From Cyanophora paradoxa (Eukaryota > Glaucocystophyceae > Cyanophorales > Cyanophoraceae), in the NCBI GenBank assembly GCA_004431415.1, contig QPMI01000097.1:124001-188000 (forward strand): a DNA stretch of 64,000 bases, read 5' to 3'. Every line of letters starts with the position of its first letter. Position 1 is the first letter of the stretch. The position numbers and the translations under genes are program-made. The notes under the pieces are model-generated. The model searched no databases. It had not been told where the DNA came from and worked only from the letters and a program-made list of their open reading frames with translations. Shown one piece after another: positions 41,376-51,487 of the stretch.

Positions 41376-43682
41376 ATGGAGGCCGCTCCGCAGCAGTGGG
41401 ACTCCGTCGACGGCGGAGACCCGCGCTTGGCTCGCAACGTCGGTATCCTCCGCGCCTGCAGGTCCGTGCGCGTGGGCTTGTTCGCGCTCACATTCACTTT
41501 GCAACAGAGCACTCCGGATGGCCATCATCGGGCAGTCGATCCTCGTTATCTACTTCACCAACGTTGTCGGGCTCGACCTCGAGGGCGTCTACTTGGTTAA
41601 GACGGTGCATCGATTGAAACTTGAAGGGCGCGCGCTCACGAGCTGATTCAAACTGAACTACGTCTACAGATCAACTCTCTCATCGTCATTGTCTCGCAGC
41701 TCCCGGCAGGCTTGCTGTCTGACCGAATCGGGAGGAAGCTCGCGCTGCTCCTGGCGAACGTCGCTCTGCTCTTGGCTTACGCGGTGCGTGGACGGCCAGC
41801 CGTTCTCCCAGGGCGCGCGCCCCTCACCGTTTCCCCAGGCATACGCGCTCGCCACCTCCTTCGTGCATCTCGTGGTCGGGACAACAGTCCTCGGCCTTGG
41901 CTTCAGGTCCGCCTCGCCCCTGCAGCCGTCCCACCTCGCCGCTGCAGCCGTCCCGCCTACGCTCTCAGTTCCGCAGCCTCTGGGCGAGCACAGAGGCGGC
42001 CTTCCTGTACGAGACGCTACAGGCGATGGGGACCGACGTCGACAAAGACGCCCTGCGGAAGGAGGCATTTGGCGCCCCGCCGCCGGGCCCCCGCCCGTGG
42101 GGGGGCTGACGCCCCCGGCAGGCCCACACGCTCTCCCTCACGCAGCTGGCCGAGTCTGCGGCGGCGGTCGTCGGGGGCGAGATCGGGGCGCGCGTCGGGC
42201 TGCGCCCCTGCATGATCGCCACATGTGCACCCTTCGCCGTCAACCTCCTCCTCATCCTCCTCCTCGTCGACCCCCGCAAGGCCTCCGTGCGCCCGTCCCT
42301 CCTCCGCCCCTTCCCCGCGCCGCCACCCGCGCGCAGCGGGCCTCGGGACCCCTCCTCCGCCCCGCCCGCATCCCCTTGCGGGAGACCGCGCGCCGCGCCG
42401 CGCTGCTGCTCAGCCCGCGGTGCCCGCCCGCCCCCCTGCGGCCGCCCCGCGGCTCGGGCGCTGCAGTGGCGAGGTGCGAGCGCAGGCGGGACCTGCTGAT
42501 GCCGTTCCTCTCCTCCTCCCTCATCAACGCCGGCACCTTCACCGCGCTCTGGGTGCCCCCGCTGCCCCGACCCCGCGCCCCCCCCGCCCGCCCGCCGACG
42601 CCCGGCCCCTCCCTGCCCGCAGCTCCACCAGGTCCTGGTCCGCCGCCCCGTGCTCCCGGCTGTCGGCCCCGCGCCCGCCCCGCTAAGCCGGCGCCCAGTG
42701 GCGCCGCGCCGGGCTCCCCTGCACCTCTTCGGCTGGTGTGCCTCCCGCCCCATCCCCCCCTTCCCCCCCCCTCCCCCCCCCCGCCCCATCCCCCCTTCCC
42801 CCTCCCCCCCCTCCCCCCTCCCCCTCTCTCCCCCCCCTCCCCCCCCTCCCCCCCCCCCCCCCCCCCCCCCCCCCCCGCGTCCTTCCCGAGCAGCCGGCGT
42901 GTGCCGCTGATCGCCCCGCGCCAGGGCCTGGGCCATCCTCAACATTGGCGTCTCGGCAGTGCGCCCCGCAGTCCTGGGCCCTCTGCTCCCGCCCCGCTGA
43001 CCCCCGGGGCAGGGCGCGGTGGCGGCCCCGAAGCTGAGGCGGGCGCTGGGGGTGCGCTGGACCCTCTTCCTCGCGGCGGCCCTTTTCGGCGGCACGTTCG
43101 CCACCATCGGCTACATCGGCCCGGCCTGGGGCATCGGTCCGGGCGCCCCCTGCCCCGCCCCGGCCCCTCGAAAGGCCGACGCTCGCGGGGGTGCGCAGTG
43201 GCCTCCGGGGCGGTCCTCTCGACGTCTCGGGGCATCGCGCAGCCGGTCCTCGCGACTCACATAAACCACCGCACCCGTGCGCACCCTTCCCGTGTGCCCC
43301 GCCACCCCCCACGCCGCCCCGTGAGAGGCGCGCCGGCGGCAGAGCGGGGCGACCGGGCGACGATCAACGCGCTCTCTTTCGTGGTGATGCGGGCGGTCTT
43401 CTCGGCGGCCGGCCCCGCCACGGGGAGCATCGCCGCCACACTGGACCTGGAGCGGGCGTGCCTCGCCGCTGGCGCCTCACTTGGCGGCCTCGCCGCGCTC
43501 CTCGTCCTCCTGACGCCGCCTGCCGGGAGCGCCGCCTCCGCCCTCGAGGCGGACGCCCGCTCCGATGAGGAGCGCGAGGCCGACGAGGAGCGCCTCCCGC
43601 TCCTCGCCGCCCTCCGCGGCGCTCCCACCAAGGCCCCGGCCGCCCCAGCCGCCCCGCCCCCCGCCCTGCGCCGAGAGCCTTG
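41376..43682 (+). CDS. Major facilitator superfamily transporter
   Basis: A multi-pass secondary transporter; the substrate cannot be told. The start is the ATG at 41376 (MEAAPQQWDSVDGGD). A first intron near 41461-41509 joins exon 1 to ALRMAIIGQSILVIYFTNVV. The MFS motif A between helices 2 and 3 is clear: SQLPAGLLSDRIGRKLALLL. Further helices include AYALATSFVHLVVGTTVLGL, FRSLWASTEAAFLYETLQAM, MIATCAPFAVNLLLILLLVD, LLMPFLSSSLINAGTFTALW, WTLFLAAALFGGTFATIGYI and LGGLAALLVLLTPPAGSA. The helix order gives about 12 spans. The C-terminal tail is acidic then Ala/Pro-rich, with the stop at 43680. A very pyrimidine-rich intron lies near 42740-42890. Confidence 0.85.
42848..42876. repeat. Homopolymer run of 29 C in an intron
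   Basis: C29 at the end of a pyrimidine-rich stretch that begins near 42740, inside the MFS transporter gene on its coding strand. It is most likely part of an intron polypyrimidine tract. Confidence 0.8.
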
Positions 43683-44153
43683 AGCTTCGCATTCTTCGTA
43701 GATTATGTTGAAGCTTGAATGCTTTATGCACATGCTGCTCCCCTCGATCCGAATCCCGCTCGTCCCCGTCCCGAGATACTATAGCTAAGATAACCCGCGC
43801 CCGTCAAGGTGCGCTCTGGAGCCCGCGGCGTTCCTTTTCGTAGGCCGCACAAAAGGAAGGAAACGTCGTGTTTTTGAAAGACTGGAGTGCAGCGACGCTG
43901 GCCGCGCTGTGCACGATAGGCTGGAAACGCACGCAAGGCCAGCCAGCCCGTGGTCGGATACGAGCACCGCGCGGCGAATACGGAAATCGGTAGTATTCGC
44001 TGTCTCTTGGAGGAGTGGGGAGTATCTACTGCCTGCACGAGAAGGGAGTGGGCTGCGGGGCAAGCTAGCTGATGGACGCGGAGCGGATTTGATGGCTAGG
44101 CATCCGGAGCGACCGCTGCAGTTGCGGCGAGACGCGGAGCGTAGCCGACAACT
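43683..44153. other. Intergenic region between convergent genes
   Basis: About 470 bp between the MFS stop and the IF-1 stop. Composition is mixed and closer to equal AT/GC than the genes. Small frames on either strand show no family resemblance; no gene seen. Confidence 0.55.
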
Positions 44154-44606
44154 TTACTTCCGGCGGAAGACTATCCGGCCCTTGGAGAGGTCGTACGGCG
44201 AGACCGCGACGGTGACCTTGTCGCCAAGAAGAATCTTGATGCGGAAGCGCCGCAGCTTGCCGGCGAGGTGCGCGTTCACGAGATCGCCGGTGTCGTCCAG
44301 CTCTACGAGGAAGTTGCCACCGGGATAGACCTCCTTGATGGTCCCCTCGAACTCAATCAGGTCCTCGCTGGCCATGCACCGGAGGGCGAGCGGATCGCTC
44401 GCCATACGCGGCAGCGGTGCCGCGCCTACGAACTCCCGAGACCGAAGGTTGGTCGCACCGACGAAAGGGGAGGTGAGGCTAAAGCGGGTCGGGACTGCGC
44501 TGCTGCTCGACGGCGCCGGTGCGACCTCCGGGCAGCATGCTGCGTTCACGGAGCTAATGCGTTGCACGCGAACGAGGGCCGGGGCGGCGGAAACGAAGGC
44601 CACCAT
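44154..44606 (-). CDS. infA: Translation initiation factor IF-1, probably plastid-targeted
   Basis: An OB-fold protein that binds the A site of bacterial-type 30S subunits during initiation. A single exon of 150 codons from the Met at 44606. The C-terminal 72 residues match IF-1: EDLIEFEGTIKEVYPGGNFL, DTGDLVNAHLAGKLRRFRIK, ILLGDKVTVAVSPYDLSKGR, ending IVFRRK. The first 75 or so residues (MVAFVSAAPALVRVQRISSV...) are Ala/Ser/Val-rich with few acidic residues, as expected for organelle import. infA has moved from plastid to nucleus many times in algae and plants, and mitochondria usually lack IF-1, so plastid is the favoured destination (inference). Frames upstream of 44606 stay open but look non-coding. 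Confidence 0.9.
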   Translation of the reverse strand: MVAFVSAAPALVRVQRISSVNAACCPEVAPAPSSSSAVPTRFSLTSPFVGATNLRSREFVGAAPLPRMASDPLALRCMASEDLIEFEGTIKEVYPGGNFLVELDDTGDLVNAHLAGKLRRFRIKILLGDKVTVAVSPYDLSKGRIVFRRK

Positions 44607-45003
44607 GGTCGAGAGGGGTATGCGACACAAGCTGACTCGACGAGCGCGCTCGGCACCGAAATGGCGCACAGCAGCGCCGTAGCCGGTTGCCTCAGGAGAT
44701 CGATATCCTTGATCGGTGACTCCAGTGTTCCAGCTCCGGCGCTCGCGCTGAATTTCCCCGCCCGCAGGCTCGGGCTCGGGAGCGCCCCCGGCAGCCCATC
44801 GAAGAAGCCGCAGCACCTCCTCCAGCAAGGACGCTGCCGTTCCGTGCTCGCCTCCACGAGCAAAGCTCCCTCCCCCGCCCTCGAGCTCGGCCTCGGAAAC
44901 GCGGGGACCTCGCCCGAGCGCCGGCGCCGGCTTGTGCAAAACTTCTTTGTATTCTTCTCGGCTCGTCTTGTTTAACGCGCTGCACCGCACGCTTTTGCCG
45001 TAG

Positions 45004-46411
45004 GCCTCGAATATTCTACTTTTCCTGCGTGTCGTTCCTCGCTGTCCTCCTCTACGCGTTCGAGTGGCGCTCTGGGAGCTCGCTGGAGGGTAGCGCTAGC
45101 GAAGACATTGGCGCTTCTCTCCGCGAAGCTTCGAGTTTCTGGGGCCCAACCTCGGCGAACATCGACTGGTGTTCGCGATGAAACTGGAAAATGATCTCAA
45201 TTTCACTCTCATCGTTCAGGTGCGAAAGGAACTACGTCATTTCCAAGTACTTCATCGCCGAGTTCTGGTGTGCTCCTGTGCTTACGCCTGCGCGTCTCTA
45301 GATCTAGTTGGCGCCTAAGCCCATCGGCAGGAATACCTTGAGCAACTTCGGGTTCTGCATCATAGGGCTGCTCAGCTTTGCGCTCGCTTATCGCGAGGGC
45401 TTTGAGGTGCGGCGCCGCGGCCCGCGCGTCGCATAGACCGGGGGGAGGGACTGCTGACGTCAAGGTGCCCCCGCAGCCGCGTTTCCTGCTCGCGCACCTC
45501 CTCATGGTCACTATTGGGGTCGGCTCTGGCCTCTTCCACATGACGCTGCAGTTCAGGTCCGCGTCTCCCTACACTCGCTGGGCGCCGGGCCGTCCGCCCG
45601 CGCGCGCTGCTAAACTCCCCCGCAGGTACCAGATGCTGGACGAGCTGCCGATGTTCTACGTGCGCCCCGCCGCTGCCGCCGCGCCCCGTGCGCCCCTGCG
45701 CACGCGCCCGGCCGCGTCGACCGCCAGCAGGTCGTGGTGCTGTACCTGTACCTCCTCGAGCGCCCGGCGGCCCACGCCGCGCGCCGCCGCGCCGCCGCCG
45801 GCCTCGCCGTCTACGCCGGTGCGGCCTGCCCCGCGCCCGCCGTCGTCCCGGCCGCCCGGCGAGCTCGCGCAGTCGCGTGGACGGTGGCAGCGATCTGGCT
45901 GACGGGCCGCCATCCCATCGCCTTCCAGCTCCACTTCGTGGGCATGGTGCGCAGCCGGGCGCGGCGGGGAGAGCCGCCGCGGTGCTCCGCCTGGGCTCAG
46001 CGGGGCGGCAGGCGGCGCTGATCGTCCTCCGCGTGCACTCGCGCCTCCCCGCCTGGGACGACGCCGGTGCGGGGCCCCAGACCCGAGCGCGCGCCGCGGG
46101 CCGGCGAGGGGCGGGGCGGGGCAGCGGGGCGGGCGGTGCTGCACCGGGCGATCGGGTCCGGGCTGGCGGGGGTGGCGTGCTGGGCCTGCGACCGCCTCTG
46201 CTGCGAGCGCATCCACGCCACGCTGCCCGTCAACCCGCAGCTGCACGCCTGCTGGCACCTCCTCATGGCCCTCCACCTCGTCCACCTCAACGCCTTCCTC
46301 GTCCTCGAGCTCGCCCGCGCCGACGGCACCCTCGTCTCCATCGCGCACGCCCTCCCCGCCTTCCCCTATGTCCGCATCGCCCCCGCCGCCCGCGCCCCCT
46401 CTCCCTGCTAG
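45004..46411 (+). CDS. Alkaline ceramidase family protein (5' end unresolved)
   Basis: An integral-membrane hydrolase that cleaves ceramide to sphingosine and a fatty acid in ER or Golgi. Blocks in order: FWGPTSANIDWC, NYVISKYFIAEFW, FGFCIIGLLSFALAYREG, LMVTIGVGSGLFHMTLQF joined to YQMLDELPMFYV, VVVLYLYLLERPA, IAFQLHFVGM, SGLAGVACWACDRLCCERI and the terminal LHACWHLLMALHLVHLNAFL. The Zn and catalytic His/Asp residues of the CREST-type family appear in FHMTL, MLDELPM and the HACWHLL..H segment. No in-frame ATG is found before the FWGPT exon; the sequence CCGTAG at 44998-45003 could be an acceptor, so a short 5' exon is missing. About seven short introns. Stop TAG at 46409. Confidence 0.85.
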
Positions 46412-46589
46412 CCCCAGAGCCCGCCCGGCTCCACCCCCCTGCATTTGCTTTCCTGCGCCGAATCGAACCTCGCCCACACCCACACCCAGCCGCGCGCCGC
46501 GCCCGCGCGCGCCACCGGCGCCGACGCGCGAGGTGTGTTGCAAAAGACGCTTAGATAGAGACCGGCGGCAAAAACGAGCAGACTCAGGA

Positions 46590-49146
46590 TCAGGGGGCGG
46601 GGCGGGAGAGGCGCTTGCGGTCGAGGTTGGGGCGGGGGCGAAGCGGGGCGGCGCCGGCGGTGCTGGCGGTCAGGTGCTCGCTCACGACGTACTGGTCCTG
46701 CCGCGACGGGCCCTGCGCGGGCGCCACGCTCAGGCGAGCCCGGGGTGCGGCCCGGGCGCGGGGGCAGGGGGCGTGCCTGGGCGAGGAGGGGCGGGGGCAG
46801 GGCGAGGGCCCCCCGCACGAGGGTGTTGACGCGGGCGAGGCGCGCCGGGGGCACAGGCGTGAGGATGTGCAGCACGCCCCGCGCCGTGTCGATCCCCCGC
46901 ACGATGCCTGCCGCCCCCTCGCCGCTATGCCGCCGGGCGGGGCGGGGTGCGGGGCGCACCGAGGCCCTCGCAGTGGGCGAGGGGCGGCTCGGCGAGGAAG
47001 TGGGGCAGCGGGGCGCCGACCCCGGCGCGCGGCTCGTCCCCCGGGGCCGCCGGGAGCCCCGCGGGGCGCATGGGCCGCGGGTCGGCGACGAGGGCCACGA
47101 GGGCGGCGTTGAAGGCGTAGTACGCCTGGCTCCTCGGCACCTGCGGCCCCGCGCTCGGGCGCGGGCGAGAGTGCGGGGGGCGGGCCGGGCGGGCGGGGGG
47201 CGGGGCGGACGGGGCGTGGAGGGCGTGGAGGCGGAGGGCGGCGGCGGGACCTCGTAGGGGCGACGCGGCAGAGCTCCACGCCCGCCCACGCGAGCAGCTC
47301 CCGCCCCTCCGCCGGCGAGCACGCCGCCGGCGGCCGCGCCGGCCCCGCCGCGAGCGGGGAGCACCGCGCGAGGTACGAGGCCACCTGCAGCGCCCGCGCC
47401 TCCGCCGCGCCCAGCGCCCCGCCCCTGGCCCGCGTCGGGCCCGCGCGGGGGCGCCCCCCGCGCGGCGGCTCACCTGGAGGGGCCGGCGGCGCTGCGGAGG
47501 GCGATGACGCGCACGTCGGGCGGGGCGCCAAAGGCGGCCGGCTCGAGGGGCGCGAGGGCGCGGCGGGCGGAAGCGGCCCCCGCGGCGGGGCCGATCTGGA
47601 GGACGGCGGTGGGGGCGACGGCGCGGAGCACCTCGAGCAGCAGGTCCCGCCCGAGGCCTGCGCGCCCGCCCCTCGGGAAAGGAAGCGCTGGAAGAGAGAG
47701 GGGCGGGGCGGGGGCGGACCCTGGACCCAGCCGTGGGTGTTGACGACGAGGGGCACGCGGGCGGCGTGCGTGGCGGCGGCGAAGCGGACGGCGCGGAGGT
47801 ACAGCGCGGGGTCCCGCTGCGGCGTCGTCTCCCCCACGAACACCGCCCTGCGGCCCTCTCAGCCGCCGCCCCGCCACGCTCGGCGGCGCCCGCACCGCAG
47901 CGGCTCCCGCAGGTGCGTGTGCGGCGGCCCTGCGCGCGCTCGCTCGCCCCGGCGGGGCGCGGCGCGGCGCGGGGCGGGGCGGGGGCGCGCCGAAGAGCGG
48001 GGCGGCGAGGAGGGTGAGGGAGACGAGGCCCGGGGGCGTGAACTCGCTCTGCCCGAGGTCCGTCTCCAGGTACGCCGCCGCCCCGTGCCTGCGCGGGCCC
48101 GCCCCGTCGCGCCCCGGCCCGCCCCGGCTCGGACGCGGCGCGAGGGGCGCGGGGCGGACGCGTTGAGGGCCCGGTTGAGCAAGTAGCGGCAGAGGGTCGA
48201 CTTGCCGCTGTCCTTCGCCCCGCACACCGCCACGACGGCGTCGGCAGCCCGCGGCCCCAGGCACGCCTCCGCCGCCGCCTCCCACTCCTCCGGCACCCGC
48301 AGCGCCCGCGCCGCCCCCTCCGAGACCTGGCCCCGGCCACCACTTCTCGCCCACGCGCCGCCGCAGCGTCGAGGGGCGCAACCGACCTCCTCCATGCCGG
48401 GCAGGCGCATGTGCCTCCCGGAGCCGCGCCTGGAGACCCCGGCGACGTGCGCGCCGCGCGCCCACGCCGCCGCGTCCGCCGCCGCGCATTTCAGGACCAC
48501 CAGCGCCGCCACCGCGCCCCTGCGCGCCGCGCTCGCTTCAGATTACGCGCAGCTTCGCGAGCCGCGGGCGGGCCGCGCCTTCGGCCTCCACCGCGGCGCG
48601 CGCTGCGGCCGCCGCGGAGGCGAGGGGCCCGCGGCGCCCTCCTCGTCGCTCTCGGCCTCCTCGTCGGGCGCGGCGGCGTCGGCGGCGCGCTCGTGCGGGC
48701 GCGGGGCGGCGCCGGCCTCCGCCGGGGGCAGCGCCTCGACGCCGAGCGCCGCGAAGTCGTGTGGCGCGTAGAGCGCGTGGTACGCCCGCCCGGCGCCGAG
48801 GACGTGCCCGTAGATCCGCACCCGTCCCTCCAGGACGCGCAGCAAGACGCGCCCATGGAAAAGGAACGTCTGCGCTCCTGTCAGCCGTGCTTACCGCCCG
48901 ACGATCGCGATCGGGCACCTCGCTCGGCCGCAGAGCGCGAACAAGCTTGTGCTTCTCGCCGACGCGCGCGACTGCGGCGCTGATATGCGCATCGTCTTGA
49001 GCTTCCTCGCTCCCTTGCGCGGAGACAGAGTCCTCGCCGCTCTCAGCTGCACCAAGCCCGAGCTGGAGTTCGCCCTGCTCTTCGTCTTCCCTGCGAGGCG
49101 GTGAGCGCGGAGGCAGCACGCGAGCGTGTGCAGGCGCACGACTCAT
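46590..49146 (-). CDS. NOL9: Polynucleotide 5'-hydroxyl kinase Grc3/NOL9
   Basis: RNA 5'-kinase working with the Las1 nuclease in ITS2 removal during 60S maturation. The chosen start is the Met at 49146 (MSRAPAHARVLPPRS), followed in frame by an acidic stretch (EDEEQGELQLGLGAAES) and EKHKLVRALRPSE. Next is an all-beta domain (FHGRVLLRVLEGRVRIYGHV). The Clp1-type kinase core shows a Walker A motif VAVCGAKDSGKSTLCRYLLN, then YLETDLGQSEFTPPGLVSLT (the lid/Walker B region of Grc3), VFVGETTPQRDPALYL and VPLVVNTHGWVQG. C-terminal blocks include RDLLLEVLRAVAPTAVLQIG, SQAYYAFNAALVAL, IVRGIDTARGVLHILTPVP and RQDQYVVSEHL. The exon junction near 48895 is not fully resolved (frame change). Short G-rich introns throughout. 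Confidence 0.9.
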
Positions 49147-49593
49147 TCGAGTCAGACAGCGACGCGGGCGCCGCCGGGGACGAGGCCCTCCGCCGCTTCC
49201 GGGCCCGCGCCCCGCCTGCGGCCGCCCAGTCGCGTCACGAACGGCGCGGCATGCACCTGGCGAGACAGGACTCACCGGAGCTCAGCGCGCACGCCACCTG
49301 GAGCCTAGCCAACCGCAGCATCGCTACGTCTACCCCCCGCGGCCGAGCAGCAGCGCAGATATAGCTGCAGCTATAGCTCGAGTGTCCAACGGTCTATTGC
49401 TTGCTCTCCCTCTCTCTCCGATCCCGCAGCTAGCGCTGGCTCGCTAGCTCGACGGTCCCAGCGCACGTGCAGCAAGATCGCGTACAGGAGGATCGCGTGC
49501 AGGGCCTCGCCAGATTAGGCGTGAAATATCCTAGTGAAACACGGAATGAAAGTACAAAATTGGGGCGAAGCGACGGGGCCACGGGGCGCGGGC
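49147..49593. other. Intergenic region with a 16-bp palindrome
   Basis: About 450 bp between two minus-strand genes. It includes the perfect 16-bp palindrome TATAGCTGCAGCTATA at 49360-49375, AGCTAGC words, and CTCTC stretches near 49400. It should contain the Grc3 promoter. No gene seen. Confidence 0.5.
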
Positions 49594-51039
49594 TCAGGCG
49601 GTGGCCCCGCGCGACTCGACCATGCCGTCCTTCGAGCCCTTGGCGAGCAGCCACGGGGGCACGCTCACGACCTGCGCGGCGCCGGCGTGGGCGCAGTGGC
49701 GGGGACGGGGCGGGGGCGGGGGCGGGGCGGACGTTGCGCGGGAGGCGGTCGATGACGTACTGGCCGGCGATGTGCAGGCAGACGACCTGCGGCGCGGGGC
49801 CTCAGCGGGGCCGGCAGTGCGGGTGTGCGGGGCGGCGCGCCTGGGCGAGCGCGTTCGCCACGAAGACGGCGAGGACGGCGAGCGTGACCTGCAACGGCCG
49901 CCTCAGGGCTCGGCGGGGCGGGGCGGGGCGGGGTGGGGCGGGGCGGGGCGGCGGGCCTGCGTGACGGTGAACTGGAAGGCGCCCTTGAAGAGCTTGGGGG
50001 AGACGACGTTGTTGAGAAGCTTCGTGAAGGCGGCGACGATCCGGCTGAAGATGTCGCTCCCCAGCACCACGCTGAAGACCTTGATCTGGCCCAGCAGGCC
50101 CACCGTCTTCACCACCGTCCCCAGCGGGATCGAGAGCACCCACGGCATGCGGTACTTCCACGCCGTTCCGAAGAAGCCTGCGCCCCCGTGGCCTGTGAGG
50201 AGGGGCCGAGAGGGGGAGTCCTAGTGGAGTTGTCGCGGGTCGGGAACCTACCCGCGAGGATTCCGGCGCCGAAAAAGAAATTGAAGACACCAAGGACGCT
50301 CTGCTGGCTAGCGGTAGCCACCAGGAAGGAAGCCACTGCGAAGGTCTTGAACCCTGCAAGAACAGATTAGCCGGTGCGGCACGCGCGCGCGCGTATGCGG
50401 TGGACGGCCCCTCCGGCACCTTGCGCAGCGTTCCAGCGGAGCATGGCGATGGCGATGGGAAGCCCGGCGGCCGAATTCATGATGAACTTGAGCGGCGGCG
50501 CGCCCAGCAGCGGCGCAGTGACGAACGCCAGCCACGAGAGGCTCGCCAGGAAGGCGCTCTCGACGATTGGCAACGCGTTCTGGTCACGCAGATTGAAGGC
50601 TTCAGGATCTGACTCGTCCACCTGCGCAGCGGCGGCGATGAGCGAGCCGGCGGCATAACTGTAGTGGCTCCAGCTGGCGAACCGAAGAGAAGTTGTCGAA
50701 GCTCGTCTCGCCGGCGGCATCGGGATTGAAAACGAGTGCCGGTTTGGAGGCATCGCTGGCGCTCGAGCTCGCTGTGGCATCTTCGTGGAGGGCGACAGAC
50801 CACGGTCGGCTTGGCGGATGCAGCCGGGCGTGGCCGAACGGAACAGTCAGTCGAGGAACACATGCGCCGTGGAACGCTGTCGTGTAGCTCCCGAGAAACG
50901 CGCGCCGGAGCTGGTGGACGGTGGCGGCGACATGGGCGCTGCGCTCCTCGTGCCGGCTGGCTACATCCGAGGACCAGGGTAGCGTGCACGCAGCTGCGTG
51001 GCGAAGAGCGACCGCGGGGCCGCAGAAGGCGGTAGGCAT
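49594..51039 (-). CDS. Unrecognised multi-pass membrane protein, possibly organellar
   Basis: No family recognised. The candidate start is the Met at 51039 (MPTAFCGPAVALRHAAACTL); the N-terminal 100 residues are basic/hydroxylated and resemble a targeting region, ending in KPALVFNPDAAGETSFDNFS. Downstream hydrophobic segments: WSHYSYAAGSLIAAAAQ, VESAFLASLSWLAFVTAPLL, LKFIMNSAAGLPIAIAMLRW, FKTFAVASFLVATASQQSVL, VFNFFFGAGILAG, WVLSIPLGTVVKTVGLLGQI and VTLAVLAVFVANALAQ, then a short tail ending VESRGATA and TGA at 49594. The frame changes between about 50690 and 50780; a 131-nt GT-AG intron would fix it but would remove the Ser-rich acidic stretch. Function unknown. Confidence 0.5.
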
Positions 51040-51487
51040 GACGAGTTTTTGTCTACCCCTTCGAACTAACCCCACGCTGACCGCTGGGCCAGCCTTAGGG
51101 GACTCGGCATTCGCCAGCGCGTACGGGCCTGCAGGCCTGAACGCAAAGCCATCCGACTACGGTCCAACGACCGAGCGCTGGGAAGCGTTGCACTGGCGGT
51201 GTGACTCAATACCGAATTACGAGGGAGGTCGGTTCCGCGCGGACGCGTACGTACAGCATAAACTTGTTCCTTGTGTGGAAAAATACAGCTTGCTCGGAAC
51301 ACGCAGCGCGCTGAAGCGCTGGCCTGCAGCTGCAGCCGGCAAGCACCAGTTGGCCGCCCGGCGGCCAACTGGTCACGAGACTCACTGCGTCTTCGGCATT
51401 GTCGGGGTTTGAGGGCGCGGAGGGCGTGGACGTACACTTCCGTACGTTCGCCTCTCGGATATCGGGTCCGCCCGCGCCGCCGTCACC
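51040..51487. promoter_or_regulatory. Region between divergent membrane-protein and histidine-kinase genes
   Basis: About 450 bp of mixed composition between two start codons facing away from each other; must hold both promoters. It contains the palindrome CCAGTTGGCCGCC / GGCGGCCAACTGG (51346-51371), a perfect 13-bp inverted repeat with no loop. No gene seen. Confidence 0.45.

Noticed and set aside
43724-44063. Two overlapping minus-strand frames of about 100 codons
   Set aside because: Neither resembles a family or pairs with a neighbouring exon; the region reads as intergenic between convergent genes.
44692-44985. Small frames upstream of IF-1 on both strands
   Set aside because: They show no motif, no codon pattern unlike the GC background, and no consistent splicing partner. 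The IF-1 frame upstream of 44606 is open but Arg/Gly/Glu-rich and looks untranslated.
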